Below are positions 45,756 to 57,445 of a stretch of 64,000 nt of DNA, piece by piece (the first letter of the stretch is position 1; every line of letters starts with the position of its first letter). Made by a program: the position numbers and the translations under genes. Origin of the DNA: Rhabdophis nuchalis (taxonomy: Eukaryota; Chordata; Lepidosauria; Squamata; Natricidae); assembly GCA_039707465.1 (NCBI GenBank), contig CM077644.1, positions 77,398,875 through 77,462,874 of the forward strand, read 5' to 3'. The notes beneath the pieces are model-generated. The model saw only the letters and a program-made list of their open reading frames with translations, was not told where the DNA came from and did not search any database.

Positions 45756-45757
45756 TA

Positions 45758-46974
45758 CCATATTTTTCGGAGTATAAGACACACCGGAGTATAAGATTCT
45801 CCCAGGTTTTGAAGAGGCAATTTTTTTAAAAAGTAGGTAGGATAGAGAGGGAGAGAAAGAGAGAGAAATACAGTAGGTAGGTAGGGAGAGAGAGACTAGT
45901 TAGATAGGTAGGTAGATAAACAGAGAGAGGGAGGGAGAGAGAGAGAGAAATACAGTAGGGAGAGAGAGTGTAGTTAGGTAGGTAGATAAAGAGATAGAGA
46001 GAGAGAGAAATATAGTAGGTAGATAGGTAGGGAGAGGGAGTGTGTAGTTAGGTAGGTAGGTAGGTAGATGAAGGGATAGAGAGAGAGAAAGAGAGAAATA
46101 CAGTAGGTATATAGGGAGGGAGGGAGGGAGGGAGAGAGTGTAGATAGGTAGGTAAGTAGACTGATAGAGAGAAAAATAGAGAAAGAGAAATACAGTAGAT
46201 GGGGGGGGGAGAGAGAAGGTAGGTAGGTATATAGGTAGATAGAGGGGAAGGAAAGAGACAAATATAGTAGGTAGGTAGGTAGGTAGATGTTTCCAGGTGT
46301 ATTTATCCAGGTGCTGGAGAAGGAAATCGCTGTAGCACCTAAAACTTTGTTTCTGCTGGCACAGCACTTGACCAATGTAATTTTCATCAATCCCTCTAAC
46401 TTAGGGGTTCCCAAACCTGGCAACTTTAAGACTTGTGGACTTCAATTCCCAGAATTCTCCAGCCAACTATATCTGCAAGCTATGCTCTTCAAGTCTTCAA
46501 GTTGCCAAGTAACTAAACAGCCTTGCGAAAGGGAAAAAAAAACCTTTTTGCACTCTGCAAACCTCCCCAAAATGGCCCGTTTTTCCCGAAAACGGGCCTG
46601 GGTTGTTTTTTTCAAATAAAAGCCATGAGTAGCCTTGGGGGAGGGGGGGCTTATAGAGTGCTCCGGGGGGGGCAAAAATGAGTAAACAACGGCCCATTTT
46701 TCATGAAAACGGGTCATTTTTATGTCAAAAAAAGCCTTATGGAGGCTTATAGAGTGTTGCTGGGTGCTGGGGGGAGCAAAAACGACCCATTTTAGGGTCA
46801 TTTCTACCCTCCCCAGCCCCCAGAAGCTCTCTGGAAGCCTCTATAAGGCTATGCACAACCATTTTGGTGAAGGGGTGGGGTTTCGGGAGGCAAAAAATGC
46901 TGTATAAGACGTACTCAGATTTTCAGCCTCTTTTTAGAGGAAAAAAGGTGCGTCTTATACTCCGAAAAATATGG
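45758..46974. mobile_element. Long MITE with perfect 23-bp terminal inverted repeats and TA target site
   Basis: The left end CCATATTTTTCGGAGTATAA (45758 on) is exactly matched in inverse at the right end (46952-46974), for 23 bp. TA flanks both sides (45756-45757 and 46975-46976), pointing to a TA-targeting superfamily such as Tc1/mariner. The interior has no transposase: a (GGTA)n/(GAGA)n minisatellite (45835-46285), a nested palindromic repeat (46402-46510), and GC-richer repeats of 'aaaatggccc..ttttcc' type. Confidence 0.85.
46402..46510. mobile_element. Palindromic hAT-like repeat nested in the long MITE
   Basis: 'ggttcccaaacctggcaac' and 'gacttgtggacttcaattcc' with the inverted partner 'caagtcttcaagttgcc' resemble the element at 45085. 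Partly decayed; limits approximate. Confidence 0.55.
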
Positions 46975-46976
46975 TA

Positions 46977-48930
46977 ATAACCATTTTTGAACTCTTTTGT
47001 GAGAAACTGAGGAATTGACACATTGGTATATTGAACCAATGTATAATCATCTTTCTTGCATCTTGGACTCCAAGGTAAGATAATTTTCTATCCCTGAGGC
47101 AAAATAGGCCTAATTGAGAATCAGTCTCACTCTTCTATTTCATGATTCTCTTATAAGCTAAGCTAACCTCATAAAAATAAATCTGTGATGAATTTTTACA
47201 ATATTCTTACTCCATTTAATACACCTGAAATATACTAGTATCTGAATCATGCATGACTTACATTCTAATTATCTTGAAGTAAGGCTTCAGTTGCTCACTA
47301 TCACATTGTGGAATTGACTGAGCTTACTAATGGGGGAATTCCATTAATATTAACGTTCCTCATAATAAATTTGACACTTCTGCATTTCTATGAAAAATTT
47401 CTGCAGTGAAGAATGTCTTCTGTTTTTTAATTGTTTATTCTCCTTCAGTCTAGTTTTTTCCCTTGCACTTTGGATGGTTCAACCTGCTAGCCTATTCCAT
47501 GCATCATGCAGCTGTTACCGCAGAGATCGTTGATAATTTGGCATTGTTCCCATCCTCTAATTAGTTACTGTAATAGCTATCCCTCAAGATGGCTTAATGA
47601 TTGTTGTCAGTTGTCTTGAATAGTGAAAAAGCATCCACACCCACACTATGAAGATCAAACTTAAATCTTAACTATCTCAAAGTATCTACTTCTGACTGAT
47701 TCTTAAGCCTTAGAATACTGTTTAGGAAAAGACCGTGTTCCACAATCACATAACCCTGGGTATATGGTTGGATAATGGTAATGGGTACTGATTTTTAGGG
47801 AATCTCTACATAATAAAATTCTAAGCTTATATCGTCCAAGGAATTGTAAGATTTATTCACATAGTTGCTAATCTGGTTTATGTGATAAATTAAACCTTTA
47901 TATAGTTCTAATTAAATTGGCATATCCATTACAAAACTGTTCAGTCACCAGTAAGTGCCCTAGGTTTTCACTTGATTGAGCAACATTTTCCATAGTCAGG
48001 TTGTGTGTGTGAGAGAGGGGGGAGGGAGTGTGTGTGTGTGTGTGTGTATTGTTTTTGTAATTTTATGTTATTCTCTTTTGTTCCTAGAACATCCTGCTTA
48101 GATTTTATATAATTTTACCTAGCAGTTGTATTATTCAGACCCATTATATGCCAGGGACCCACAAATAGAAAAAAAAAACCAATGTACATGTGATATTCTA
48201 TCAGCCATGTATGGCAGAAGCCTTAACCCATTCTTTCTCTACCATTTTCTTGTTGCTATGATTAAGGAAATATTTTAGTTGAGGATAAAAATACATCTAA
48301 AAATCTAGAAAAAGTAAACTAATTAAGCATGTAATTGGAAGAAATTGAACTGTAAATACCTTCTTCCAAGTAGTTTTTCTAAGAAAACTTTATTTCTGTT
48401 ACTTACAAAATGAACTGTATTTTGAAAGCAAAAACTAAAAAAAACACAACCCAACCCTTCTGTTTTGTAATACTGAAGAAAATACTAAAAGTATATAAAG
48501 ATATGAATTGGGAGGGAATAAATGTTTTCTTCAGGCAAAACTCATAGAAAATTAGCTTGTTCAGTTAATTAATATCAACACAAAGTAGAATAAATGGATA
48601 TCGCCAGAGTTTAAATATAATTTTGTGGGCCTCCAAATAAAAACATCTGTGCTGCACTTTCCTCAGCAAGCTTTTATTAATATTAATATATATGTAAATG
48701 AATGTGCAATGTCTATGAGGCAGGAAGAGTGTACCCTCAACTTCATCTCCATGTATTTTGTGCTGGTGCTGAAGCAAGTCTTAGTTGAGATTATAAATGT
48801 AGTTTACAATAATAATTTTATAACAATAAAGACCCAAACCTATAAAAACAAGAGGAAAACTTCCCTAATGTCACTCCCTACATTCTTATCCCACTTTGAC
48901 TTCACCCTATCCCAATGCATGCATGCAATG
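46977..48930. other. No gene recognised; (TG)n microsatellite at 48001-48048
   Basis: Unique AT-rich DNA apart from an interrupted TG/GA repeat. Confidence 0.45.
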
Positions 48931-48934
48931 CTGC

Positions 48935-49160
48935 AGTAGAGGGGGCATACTTGCAAGGAGCAACAAGATGGCAATCTTTACAGGAATAAACCTGGAGTAT
49001 GCCTACCCTATCCACTCTGGTGGGCAAGGTAGATAACCTCAGGGAGACATAACCTGGTGTCAGGCCATTTAGGATTTTAAATATGGTAACCTGCACCTTG
49101 AATTGCACCTGACAGGAAACTGGGAACCAATGCAGCTCATTCAACAGGGGCATTATATTG
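48935..49160 (-). mobile_element. L2-like LINE ORF2 fragment
   Basis: Minus strand reads PLLNELHWFPVSCQVQFKVQ, then TIFKILNGLTPGYVSLRLS, the same C-terminal block as the L2-like copy at 35055 (PLLRELHWLPVAFRVRFK). Short and diverged. Confidence 0.75.
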
Positions 49161-49245
49161 GCAAATTTAATTATATTAAGTTGGAGGCCTTTTTAATTAC
49201 TTAAGTAAGCAAAATCAAGTGTGTATTATATGACAACATTCTAAA

Positions 49246-49335
49246 TATTATTAGTATATTTTGAGGTATAGAATGAATAATGACCCTGTTGCAGCCATCC
49301 ATGTATTTTAAGAAAATATTTAATTAATGATTTTT
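49246..49335. repeat. Duplicated 85-bp segment, empty copy
   Basis: 'attattagtatattttga' then 'agaatgaataatgacc', 'tgcagccatccatgtatttt' and 'aatatttaattaatgat'. The same sequence recurs at 50945-51478, where a BovB LINE splits it. Confidence 0.75.
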
Positions 49336-50944
49336 ACTAATAGTTTAGAGAGAATGTCTTCTTTATACAGTACTTTATCTATAGAGATTCCAATCTCTTA
49401 AGTCAAGGATAGTCCCCTTTCTATATACTTCTGGAAGACTACAAAACTTAGGTGCTTGAAAAGGCTTTGCGGCCATTAGTACTGTAGTTCCTGATATCAG
49501 CAATATTATCTTAATTGTAATTTTTAAGTCATAATATATGTTGTGTTCCTTATATCATTGTACAGCATTGTTGCCTATATCATTCTATTTTATTATTATT
49601 ACATTGACTACAGATGTTGCTCTTGTATACCACTTACAGTATGTTAACTGAAGCACTTTGTATGTAAGTCAGTATATAGGTAGTGGGTAGATGGGTAGAT
49701 AGATAAGCAGGCAGGCAGGCAGACAAACAGACTGTTGAACCTGTCAAAACTCTATGATGCTGTTTGTCTGATACATTTTTGATCTTGTAATATTCTATGA
49801 TTTGTAACCCAGCACCTTTGTCATATATTTACCATTTCATTCTGCTAATACAATTAGAATTAAACTTGTTCCATTTATTTTTATTCTGCAGTGGTGTTTA
49901 ATAACTCATGCTTTCCACAGTCCCATGAAATAGATATCCATTTTTAAAATATATATAAACTGGTTTCTTCCAGAAAACTGATTCATTCATTATATTACTA
50001 GCAGAGAGAAATGTGAATATCACTTATGCTTCTATATTCCCTTTATAATAAAATATGAAATTAACTTTCTGTGGGATCAGTGTTCTAAGATTTATCATTG
50101 ATAAATATATCCCAGTCTTATGTACTAAAGCCAATTTAAGCCCTCCTTTCTCTTCAGCATTTGCAGTACAATGGCACAGGTCAAATAATTGCCTTCTATT
50201 ATATTTAAAAAAAATAAGGAAATCAAGCTACAGTATCTAGATTGCTGCATAAATTCCACTGGCTCTAATGGATTTAGATGTGTTTTCCTAGTTAGCTATG
50301 GAATTAATTATTATGGAATATTTATTTATAAAAGAATATTGACAAACCATCACTAGTATTTCTTTAAAATATATCTTTTTTAATAGAGCATCTTATTTTA
50401 TTATATGTTCTTTTAATGAAATATTTGTCAAAAGTGATGTATTTAATTTGAAATATTTCCCAGAAGCAATGTACTTCATAAGGGTAGCAAATTATGACTG
50501 ATAATAACAAACTAAATATTTTTTCTGAAACATCTAAAGGTTAAAACTGTCTCTTGGGTTTGTAACTGTTAAAATCAATAAACTGTGATGCAAATATCCA
50601 TTTAAAATTGAAGTCCCATGAACCTTCTCATTAAAAGCAAACATCTAAAGCTTAGCTCTTGGATCTTTTGAAGGAAATCACATCTCTTTAGAATTTGACT
50701 GAGAAGTTTTTTATTCCAAAAAGATCTTTACCTCTTCTGTCAACAGGAAGTAAAAAAAGGAATCTCCCTGTGGCCCAACATTTACAAAGTTTTTTCTAAA
50801 GAACAATGTAATTAGCTATCTACTAACCAAACACACTTTAGATTACAAATGTCGTGCAAGAGTAAATATGTGTCTTTGAGATGGCATGGCCACATATTGT
50901 ACAAAACATCCTGTATTATCTTTTAAATACCACAATCCTTTTGA
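49336..50944. other. No gene recognised; short (GATA/CAGG)n tract at 49675-49735
   Basis: AT-rich DNA. The only pattern is a mixed tetranucleotide microsatellite. Confidence 0.45.
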
Positions 50945-51478
50945 TTATTAGTATATTTTGATGTATGTTGTTGTTAGTTGCAAAGTCATGTCCGATCCAT
51001 CACAACCCCATGGACAACATTCCTCCAGGCCTTCTTGTCCTCTACCATTCCCCGGAGTCCATTTAAGCTCACACCTACTGCTTTGGTGACTCCATCCAGC
51101 CACCTCATTCTCTGTCGTCTCCTCCTTCTTTTGCCCTCATCTTTGCCAGCATTAGGCTATTCTCCAGTGAATCCTTCCTTCTCATTAGATGGCCAAAGTA
51201 TTTGAGTTTCATGTTCAGGATCTGGCCTTCTAAAGAGCAATCAGGGTTGTTCTCTAGGACTGACCAGTGTGATTGTCTTGCTGTCCAAGGGATTCGTAGG
51301 AGTCTTCTCCAGCACCATAGTTCAAAGGCCTCAATTCTTTGATGCTCAGCCTTCCTTAAGGTCCAACTTTCACAGCCATACATTGCAACTAGGAAAACCT
51401 ACATTTTGATTTATAGAATGAATAATGACCTTGCTGCAGCCATCCATGTATTTTGAGAAAATATTTAATTAATGATAT
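50945..51478. repeat. Duplicated 85-bp segment, copy with a BovB insertion
   Basis: Left piece at 50945-50966, right piece at 51402-51478; together they match 49246-49335. Between them lies BovB with a 12-bp target duplication. Confidence 0.75.
50967..51401 (-). mobile_element. BovB (RTE-clade) LINE 3' fragment
   Basis: Minus strand reads MYGCESWTLRKAEHQRIEAF, LWCWRRLLRIPWTARQS and LKYFGHLMRRKDSLENSLML, the well-known C-terminus of BovB ORF2. The tail on minus is (CAA)n. It is flanked by ATTTTGATGTAT (50955-50966) and ATTTTGATTTAT (51402-51413), a 12-bp target duplication with one mismatch. BovB is known for horizontal transfer between squamates and other animals. 5'-truncated. Confidence 0.9.
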
Positions 51479-54400
51479 GGAGAGGATGTAAAAGAGTAGT
51501 CTATTGTGAAATATTGTAATATTACAATTCTATTTATCTCATCTTAACAGTAGTAATATCAAACATTTCTATACTTTAATTGTACTTTTTTTAAAAAAGA
51601 ACTCAGACATTGAGCTTATTGGGGGGGGGAGAAATCTTTGAATTACACAATCAATAATTCATTGAACTGTATGTTTTTGTTTGTTGTGTATAGCTGAAGT
51701 CAGTTCATATTACTGTTGCCCTTTATTGCAAGATATTTGATAAAATAGCTAGAGAAAGTTCTTGCTTAGGTGAATGGAATTATTTCAGAGACAACTTTAG
51801 AGTTATGATGAAGCAAGGATCCCTGAATAGAGTAGGGAGAAACATCTGCTTGAATTAGTTATAGACTATTACAAGTAACTACTCATTACTTATTAAGGGG
51901 AACATACTCAGTTTAATAGAACCAGCTCCATTTAGAGGTCATCTTCGGGGGGGGGGGGCTTTTCTGACAAGCTACATTGCTAATTTTAATGCCTAATAGT
52001 CTTAAATTATTCCTTGATGTTGGAAAAGAAGACATAGAGCAATCTGTAAACATATATTTTCAGCCAGAAAAATATCTCACATTCTCAGTCAGAGAAGCTC
52101 TCCTAAAGCTCAGTAGGTAAGCTCCACTATTCATTATCTCTCTTGTAAAATTGGCATATTTCTGTTTGCTCTTGTTCGTTCCTTCATTCTGATCACTATC
52201 TCACAGTTTCTTGTCCTATTGCTAAAGAATATTGGCTATGACTCTTGGCATTTTCTATAATAATCGTCTTATTAAACATTGCAACTACAGTGATTAAAAA
52301 ATGAAATATATACTAAAAGAGAGAAGGTAAGGAAACAAGAAGGCAGAAAATAAACAAAAAAATAAGAATATACCATAGTAAATAAAAAAATTATAAAGAC
52401 ATTATTCCCCCCTTCCTCACAACAAGTCTAAACAATTTCAGAACTGTATCACCTTCTCTTAAAGGCCAGCAAATGAACTCTTCTTCCCATATCTCATTTC
52501 TTATCTATAAACATATTATTGAAATATTGTCATTTCAATTATGATCAACAAAAGTCCATTAAGGGTTACCAGAGATAATACCCTACCAATTTTAACCTTG
52601 ATCAAATAAACAAACTTTGTATTCCTTCCCTTTACTTTTAACAATCTTAATCTTCAAATAATGTCCTAGAACTTGTTTTATTTTCATTTTCTTCTTGTCA
52701 TAAAATTATTCAAAGCCTGTTTCCAATATATGAAAATTATCTAGGTCACTCACCCCCTACTTCCTGCTTCCTCCTTCCTAAGAAACACTTCACTGTAGTC
52801 TGTCACATCAATTCTCCCTTCGTAGACACAATCCATCACACCAGTTCACCATTTCTTCTGCAGAAGTGCACACTTGGCATTTTCAAAAAGGGAAACAACA
52901 AGTAAGGAAAGAATAGAAACCTATAAACCTTCTCCTTCAAAGGATGTTTTTTTCAAAACAAAACAAATATATCAGAACACTCTTGAATTGCATATCAGTT
53001 ATTGAAATATTGGCAATATGGTTCTTGGATGTTATGGTAAAAACAAATGTTCAAACTATATTGAAGAAATGGTAATTTTAGGAAAATGTGTCACATTTTG
53101 TTTTTAACTTGCCTACCCCAAATATAGTAGCCAAATTTCTTTGTATTTGTCTTTGAGAAGACTTTTTTATTTCTCTTTTAAAGAAAAAAAACAGAAATTC
53201 AGGGAGATGGGGGCGTGGGGGTCCCCGTAAGAACCATCTGAAAACTAATGCAAATATTCCCATTCTCATGCCTTGCCTTGTACTTTCTGGATAGAATCTC
53301 TGAACTCATTAGCAGTTTATCAGGCTGAGGAAATTGCAGTTCTAATTATACATATAAATCGTAGCTGAACATCAAGAGAAAAAGGAAAGAGGCTTTAAAA
53401 AATGAGAAGAAATATTGAGGAAATAGATGTTTTTAAATGATGGAGTCTATTCTAAACATCAATAATCATTCTTACATTAGAAATAGTAAAGAACAGAATA
53501 TTACTAAAAAAGGTATTTTAAATTTCTTTTCATGAGTATTGCTGAGAACTAATCAGCTACAGTGCAAAGGTGATTTTAAGATAAGCTTGTAGTCTCTTTG
53601 ATCTCATACAGAACTGCATAATCTGCTGCTTTTACAAATGTAACCAGAGGCTTGCATTTTTGTCCCACAGTTGCTTTATTTAGCAAGATTTAACACACAA
53701 GAAGAACTGTGAGTCATTATTATATTACCTTGAAAACCTTTCCATTATAAGGGCTCTAGAACTTCTCTCTTTTTGGTCTGTTGGTGAAAAATGTTATGTA
53801 AAATCACCATTGTCCCGTGATACCAACATTGTTTCTGCAAAGTTATTTATTATATTTCACAAAAATACAAATAAAAACTAGGCAAATGAGTTTTAGATAG
53901 TGAAGCATCCATACCTCAGTATAAATTCTATTATATAGTTCTCTATTGAAAAATGTAGAGACATCAAGAGATTTGTTTATGCTGTCATGCATTTTCTGTG
54001 ACATTGTCATAATTCAACTCTGAATAACTGTCAGAGTTTTCCATGAAATTATTTTAAGTTTAAAAAAATGATATCTTAGTTATTGGAAATGAGTTCACAT
54101 TTTCCAGAAGCATTGATGTCATATCTCAGTTTTACTGTTAGGGAAATGTCAATGTTTGTGTTATAATACAGTACATTGATTTGGAAAAGTGGACCTTTTA
54201 TTTATATTCAGAAACTCATTAAATTAAAAAAAAACTTTTAAATAATAACATTCACCTTAAATTTCCAGCAGTACCACTATGTTTCAGCAACTTTGATTTT
54301 ATTCTTCTTCTGGTGATTATATGTTAGGTATACTAACAGATGTTTATTAGTCATATTGAGTATGATATAAGGATAATGTTTCTGTTAATAAGATAGGTCT

Positions 54401-56710
54401 GGAAAAGTGACTGTACTAAACCAATCATTAATAACTTGATATTTAAGGACATTCTGACAGCCAGCTCTTATTTCTATTGACTACTCTTACTAAAACTGAC
54501 TATGATACCAGCTGATACATTCAAGGCAGGAACAGTGGTTCTAATAACTAATGCTCCAAACTTTATTGGCAAAGAATTAGGGGGAAAATAACTTCTGCTT
54601 GCTTCACAACAATTTGCCCCAGCAACCATTCTAAACCTTTTAAATAAAACATTTTAAAAGACTGGGTATCTTCTCTTTCAAGAGTAGAGGAGTAAAGCCT
54701 TGGAGGCAGAAAGACATGCAGTATAATGTATAATATTATTTTTATAGCCAGTGTTTTAATCTGTTAATTTAAAAGAAGTAAAATAAGTGCATTTTGCAGT
54801 GAAATATATTAATCTGGATTTAAAGTTTGAAAAAGTAGAAATATAAATGTCATATTCCTTATGTAACAGAATAAAAGTAAATTATATTTTGCCTGCAGGT
54901 GGGAAAGACTATATCTGGGGGTTGGGTGGTGGGGGGGGGGGTAATTAAGTTACACAATCCTTTCCCACATTGTGATTAATGAACTATTGCTGGACCATAT
55001 ATTCTTTCTGTTTAGTTACTCTTCCTACTTATAGATACACCCACATGGATAAGTAGGCAAAAATTACTGCTATAATTATATGCATTCAGTATACTGAATG
55101 TGGATATTTATCTTTCCAATAATTATCTGTCCTGCCCTGTTGCCTAATTATTTTGTCTTTGCCCCTTCATTTTAAAACTTTTAAAAATTATTATCACTAT
55201 TATTATTGCTGTTTCATTCAGCCAGAAAAAGATAAACTACACAGTACCAAACAAAACAAAAATAAACCAAAGGTGTGAGGGGGAAAAAAGACAATAAAAA
55301 CCTAAACAAAGGCTCAGTTTAAATATAGAGATAATAGCAGTTATTTCAGATTTTTATATAGACTGTTAGAGCTAATATCAAATGCAAGACAACAATTGTT
55401 CATGTGTAGGCAGACAACATTGTTTAACCATAGTGATAAACAGCAATTATCAAAATACATGCTAATCAAGGGAGGCAATGAATTCTTTCTCTTCTCCCCC
55501 TCTTTTTTATTGTATGTTTTATAATATGATAAACCTTAAACAAAAATAATGTAATTAAAGTAAAAATAAAATCAATGTTACAAAAAGCATTTAATTTAGA
55601 CTTCTGGCTATTACACAAGGCTTCTGCTCAGTTGTGCTCTACATTGATGTTCTATGTCAAGGTCAAATGGGAAGTTAAAATATTATTAATCTTTCTTAAT
55701 CTGTCTGGTAGAGATAGAACTATCACCATATCCATTTTGATTAATATTAATCTACAGAATGTGATTTACATTAGCAGAAATGATGTGCAGTTTGTTTTTG
55801 AAAAACTACCTGATTAAATGATAAATGAGCTGAATTTTCAGATATAAATTATTTTATCTTTTTTTTAATCAATTTGACTTTCCAATGTTATTTACTTTCA
55901 AGTGCACTTTTTAATATTATAGCTTCAAGTTTAGAACAGAGTTGAAAATAATAGCTTTTATATACTGTCAGCAAGACAAATGTGAGCAAATAAACTTTGT
56001 GCCATCACTGCATTTGGCACAAAGAGCTGGAAGAAACTAATCAGCATATTTAACTGAAGACACTCAGGAATTCTCCATGTTTGGGAATTCTATACAAGTA
56101 CCTATAGTAGGATAACGAACTCTCTTAAAGAGTTTCAGGCTACACAAACAGCAGGATGTGTAGGGTGGGACTTGTCATCCCCAGCTTAACTTTCTGCTAT
56201 TGCAAGTGAAACCCACGTACTGTATTTCTTGATCATGATCAGGCCATTTCCCTGGCTCTTCCCGTAAGAATGAGATTTTCTTTCTGGTAATTTTCACTGC
56301 ATCTGATTCAAATTGATTTCATTCTGATTGATCACTGGTAATTAAAATAAGGAGCCACCCAAGTTTCTTTTATCTAATGAATTAATTATTTCTGCACTTT
56401 AGAAATTACTATAAATAAATGATTATAAATTGACTATAAAATAGAAATGGTAATAAATAAATATCTTATGTTCCTGATGTTTAAGAAATAAACATCAAGC
56501 CGTATTTTTGCTTATTTCTAACAGCAATTCTGCTTGCTGTGATCTGGCTATAGGGACTGACATATGCTGAGTGCATATGCTGAATGCAAAATAAACTAGA
56601 AATTATTCAGAGTAATAGTTCAATAAAACCATATAATAAGAACTACTTTAAAAATGACTATGTCTGTGGCATACATGGAGAACCAGTATAAAATGTTTTA
56701 CAGATGACAC
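51479..56710. other. No gene recognised
   Basis: The longest feature-free stretch. Poly-G tracts at 51946-51958 and 54926-54940. No open frame resembles a known protein, and I see no element ends. Confidence 0.4.
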
Positions 56711-56714
56711 TTAC

Positions 56715-57445
56715 TGCCTGCAAGACTAGCAAAAATATCACCAACCATATCTCCAAAATGCTGGAAATATGAAAAAGCGCATGGAACATACTATCATATA
56801 TGGTGGACTTGCGAAGCAGCCAAAAAATATTGGAAAAAAGTTAAAAGTTGGCTGGAATCTGTAACAGGAAATCAAATTGATTAGAAACCCGAGACATTCC
56901 TATTATGTGTAATGACAACTAAATATAAAAAAAAGACTCTATATCTGATTTTACATATAATTACAGTGGCTAGGATTGCATTTGCACAGAGATAGAAGAA
57001 TAAGTCAACACCAAATGAAGATGAAATAATAAGAAAGATTCTTGGCTGTGCTGAGATGGACAAGTTAACAAAAGAAATCCAAGGAAAGGAAGAGACAGAA
57101 TATTATTTGGTATGGGAAAAATGGTACAGGTGGCTTGAGAAAAGAAACAAAGATTAACGATAAGTACTTAAGAGAGATAAAAATTACAAACCAAGGAAAA
57201 TATTATATACATAAAAGAGGAATACAGTTTGTTTGAAGTAATTAGCCAAAATATAGGTAGATAAGTAAATGATACTGAAATAAGGAGGTTGAAAATGGTG
57301 AAACTCAATGGTAAGGTATTAGGAGGGAAAATATTGTATATAAAAATACGTACTGATCTAAAACTGCTATAAGAAGGAACATGAAGTTCCTGTGTATTGT
57401 ATAAATGTAGCCTGTCTTTCTATTTGTTTGTTTAAAATATTTTTT
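56715..57445 (+). pseudogene. L1 ORF2 C-terminal relic with 3' UTR
   Basis: Reads ISPKCWKYEKAHGTYYHIWW, TCEAAKKYWKKVKSWLES, a stop, KPETFLLCVM, then LYLILHIITVARIAFAQR, a stop, and ILGCAEMDKLTKEIQGKEE. This is the Cys/His-bearing C-terminus of L1 ORF2 (CW.C....GT..H.WW.C), thought to bind RNA. A 3' UTR follows to a T/A-rich end at about 57440. The next L1-like element begins right there, tail to head. Confidence 0.82.

Noticed and set aside
45900..46423. Long minus-strand frames rich in SLSLP and YLPT
   Set aside because: Translation of a GA/GGTA minisatellite inside a MITE.
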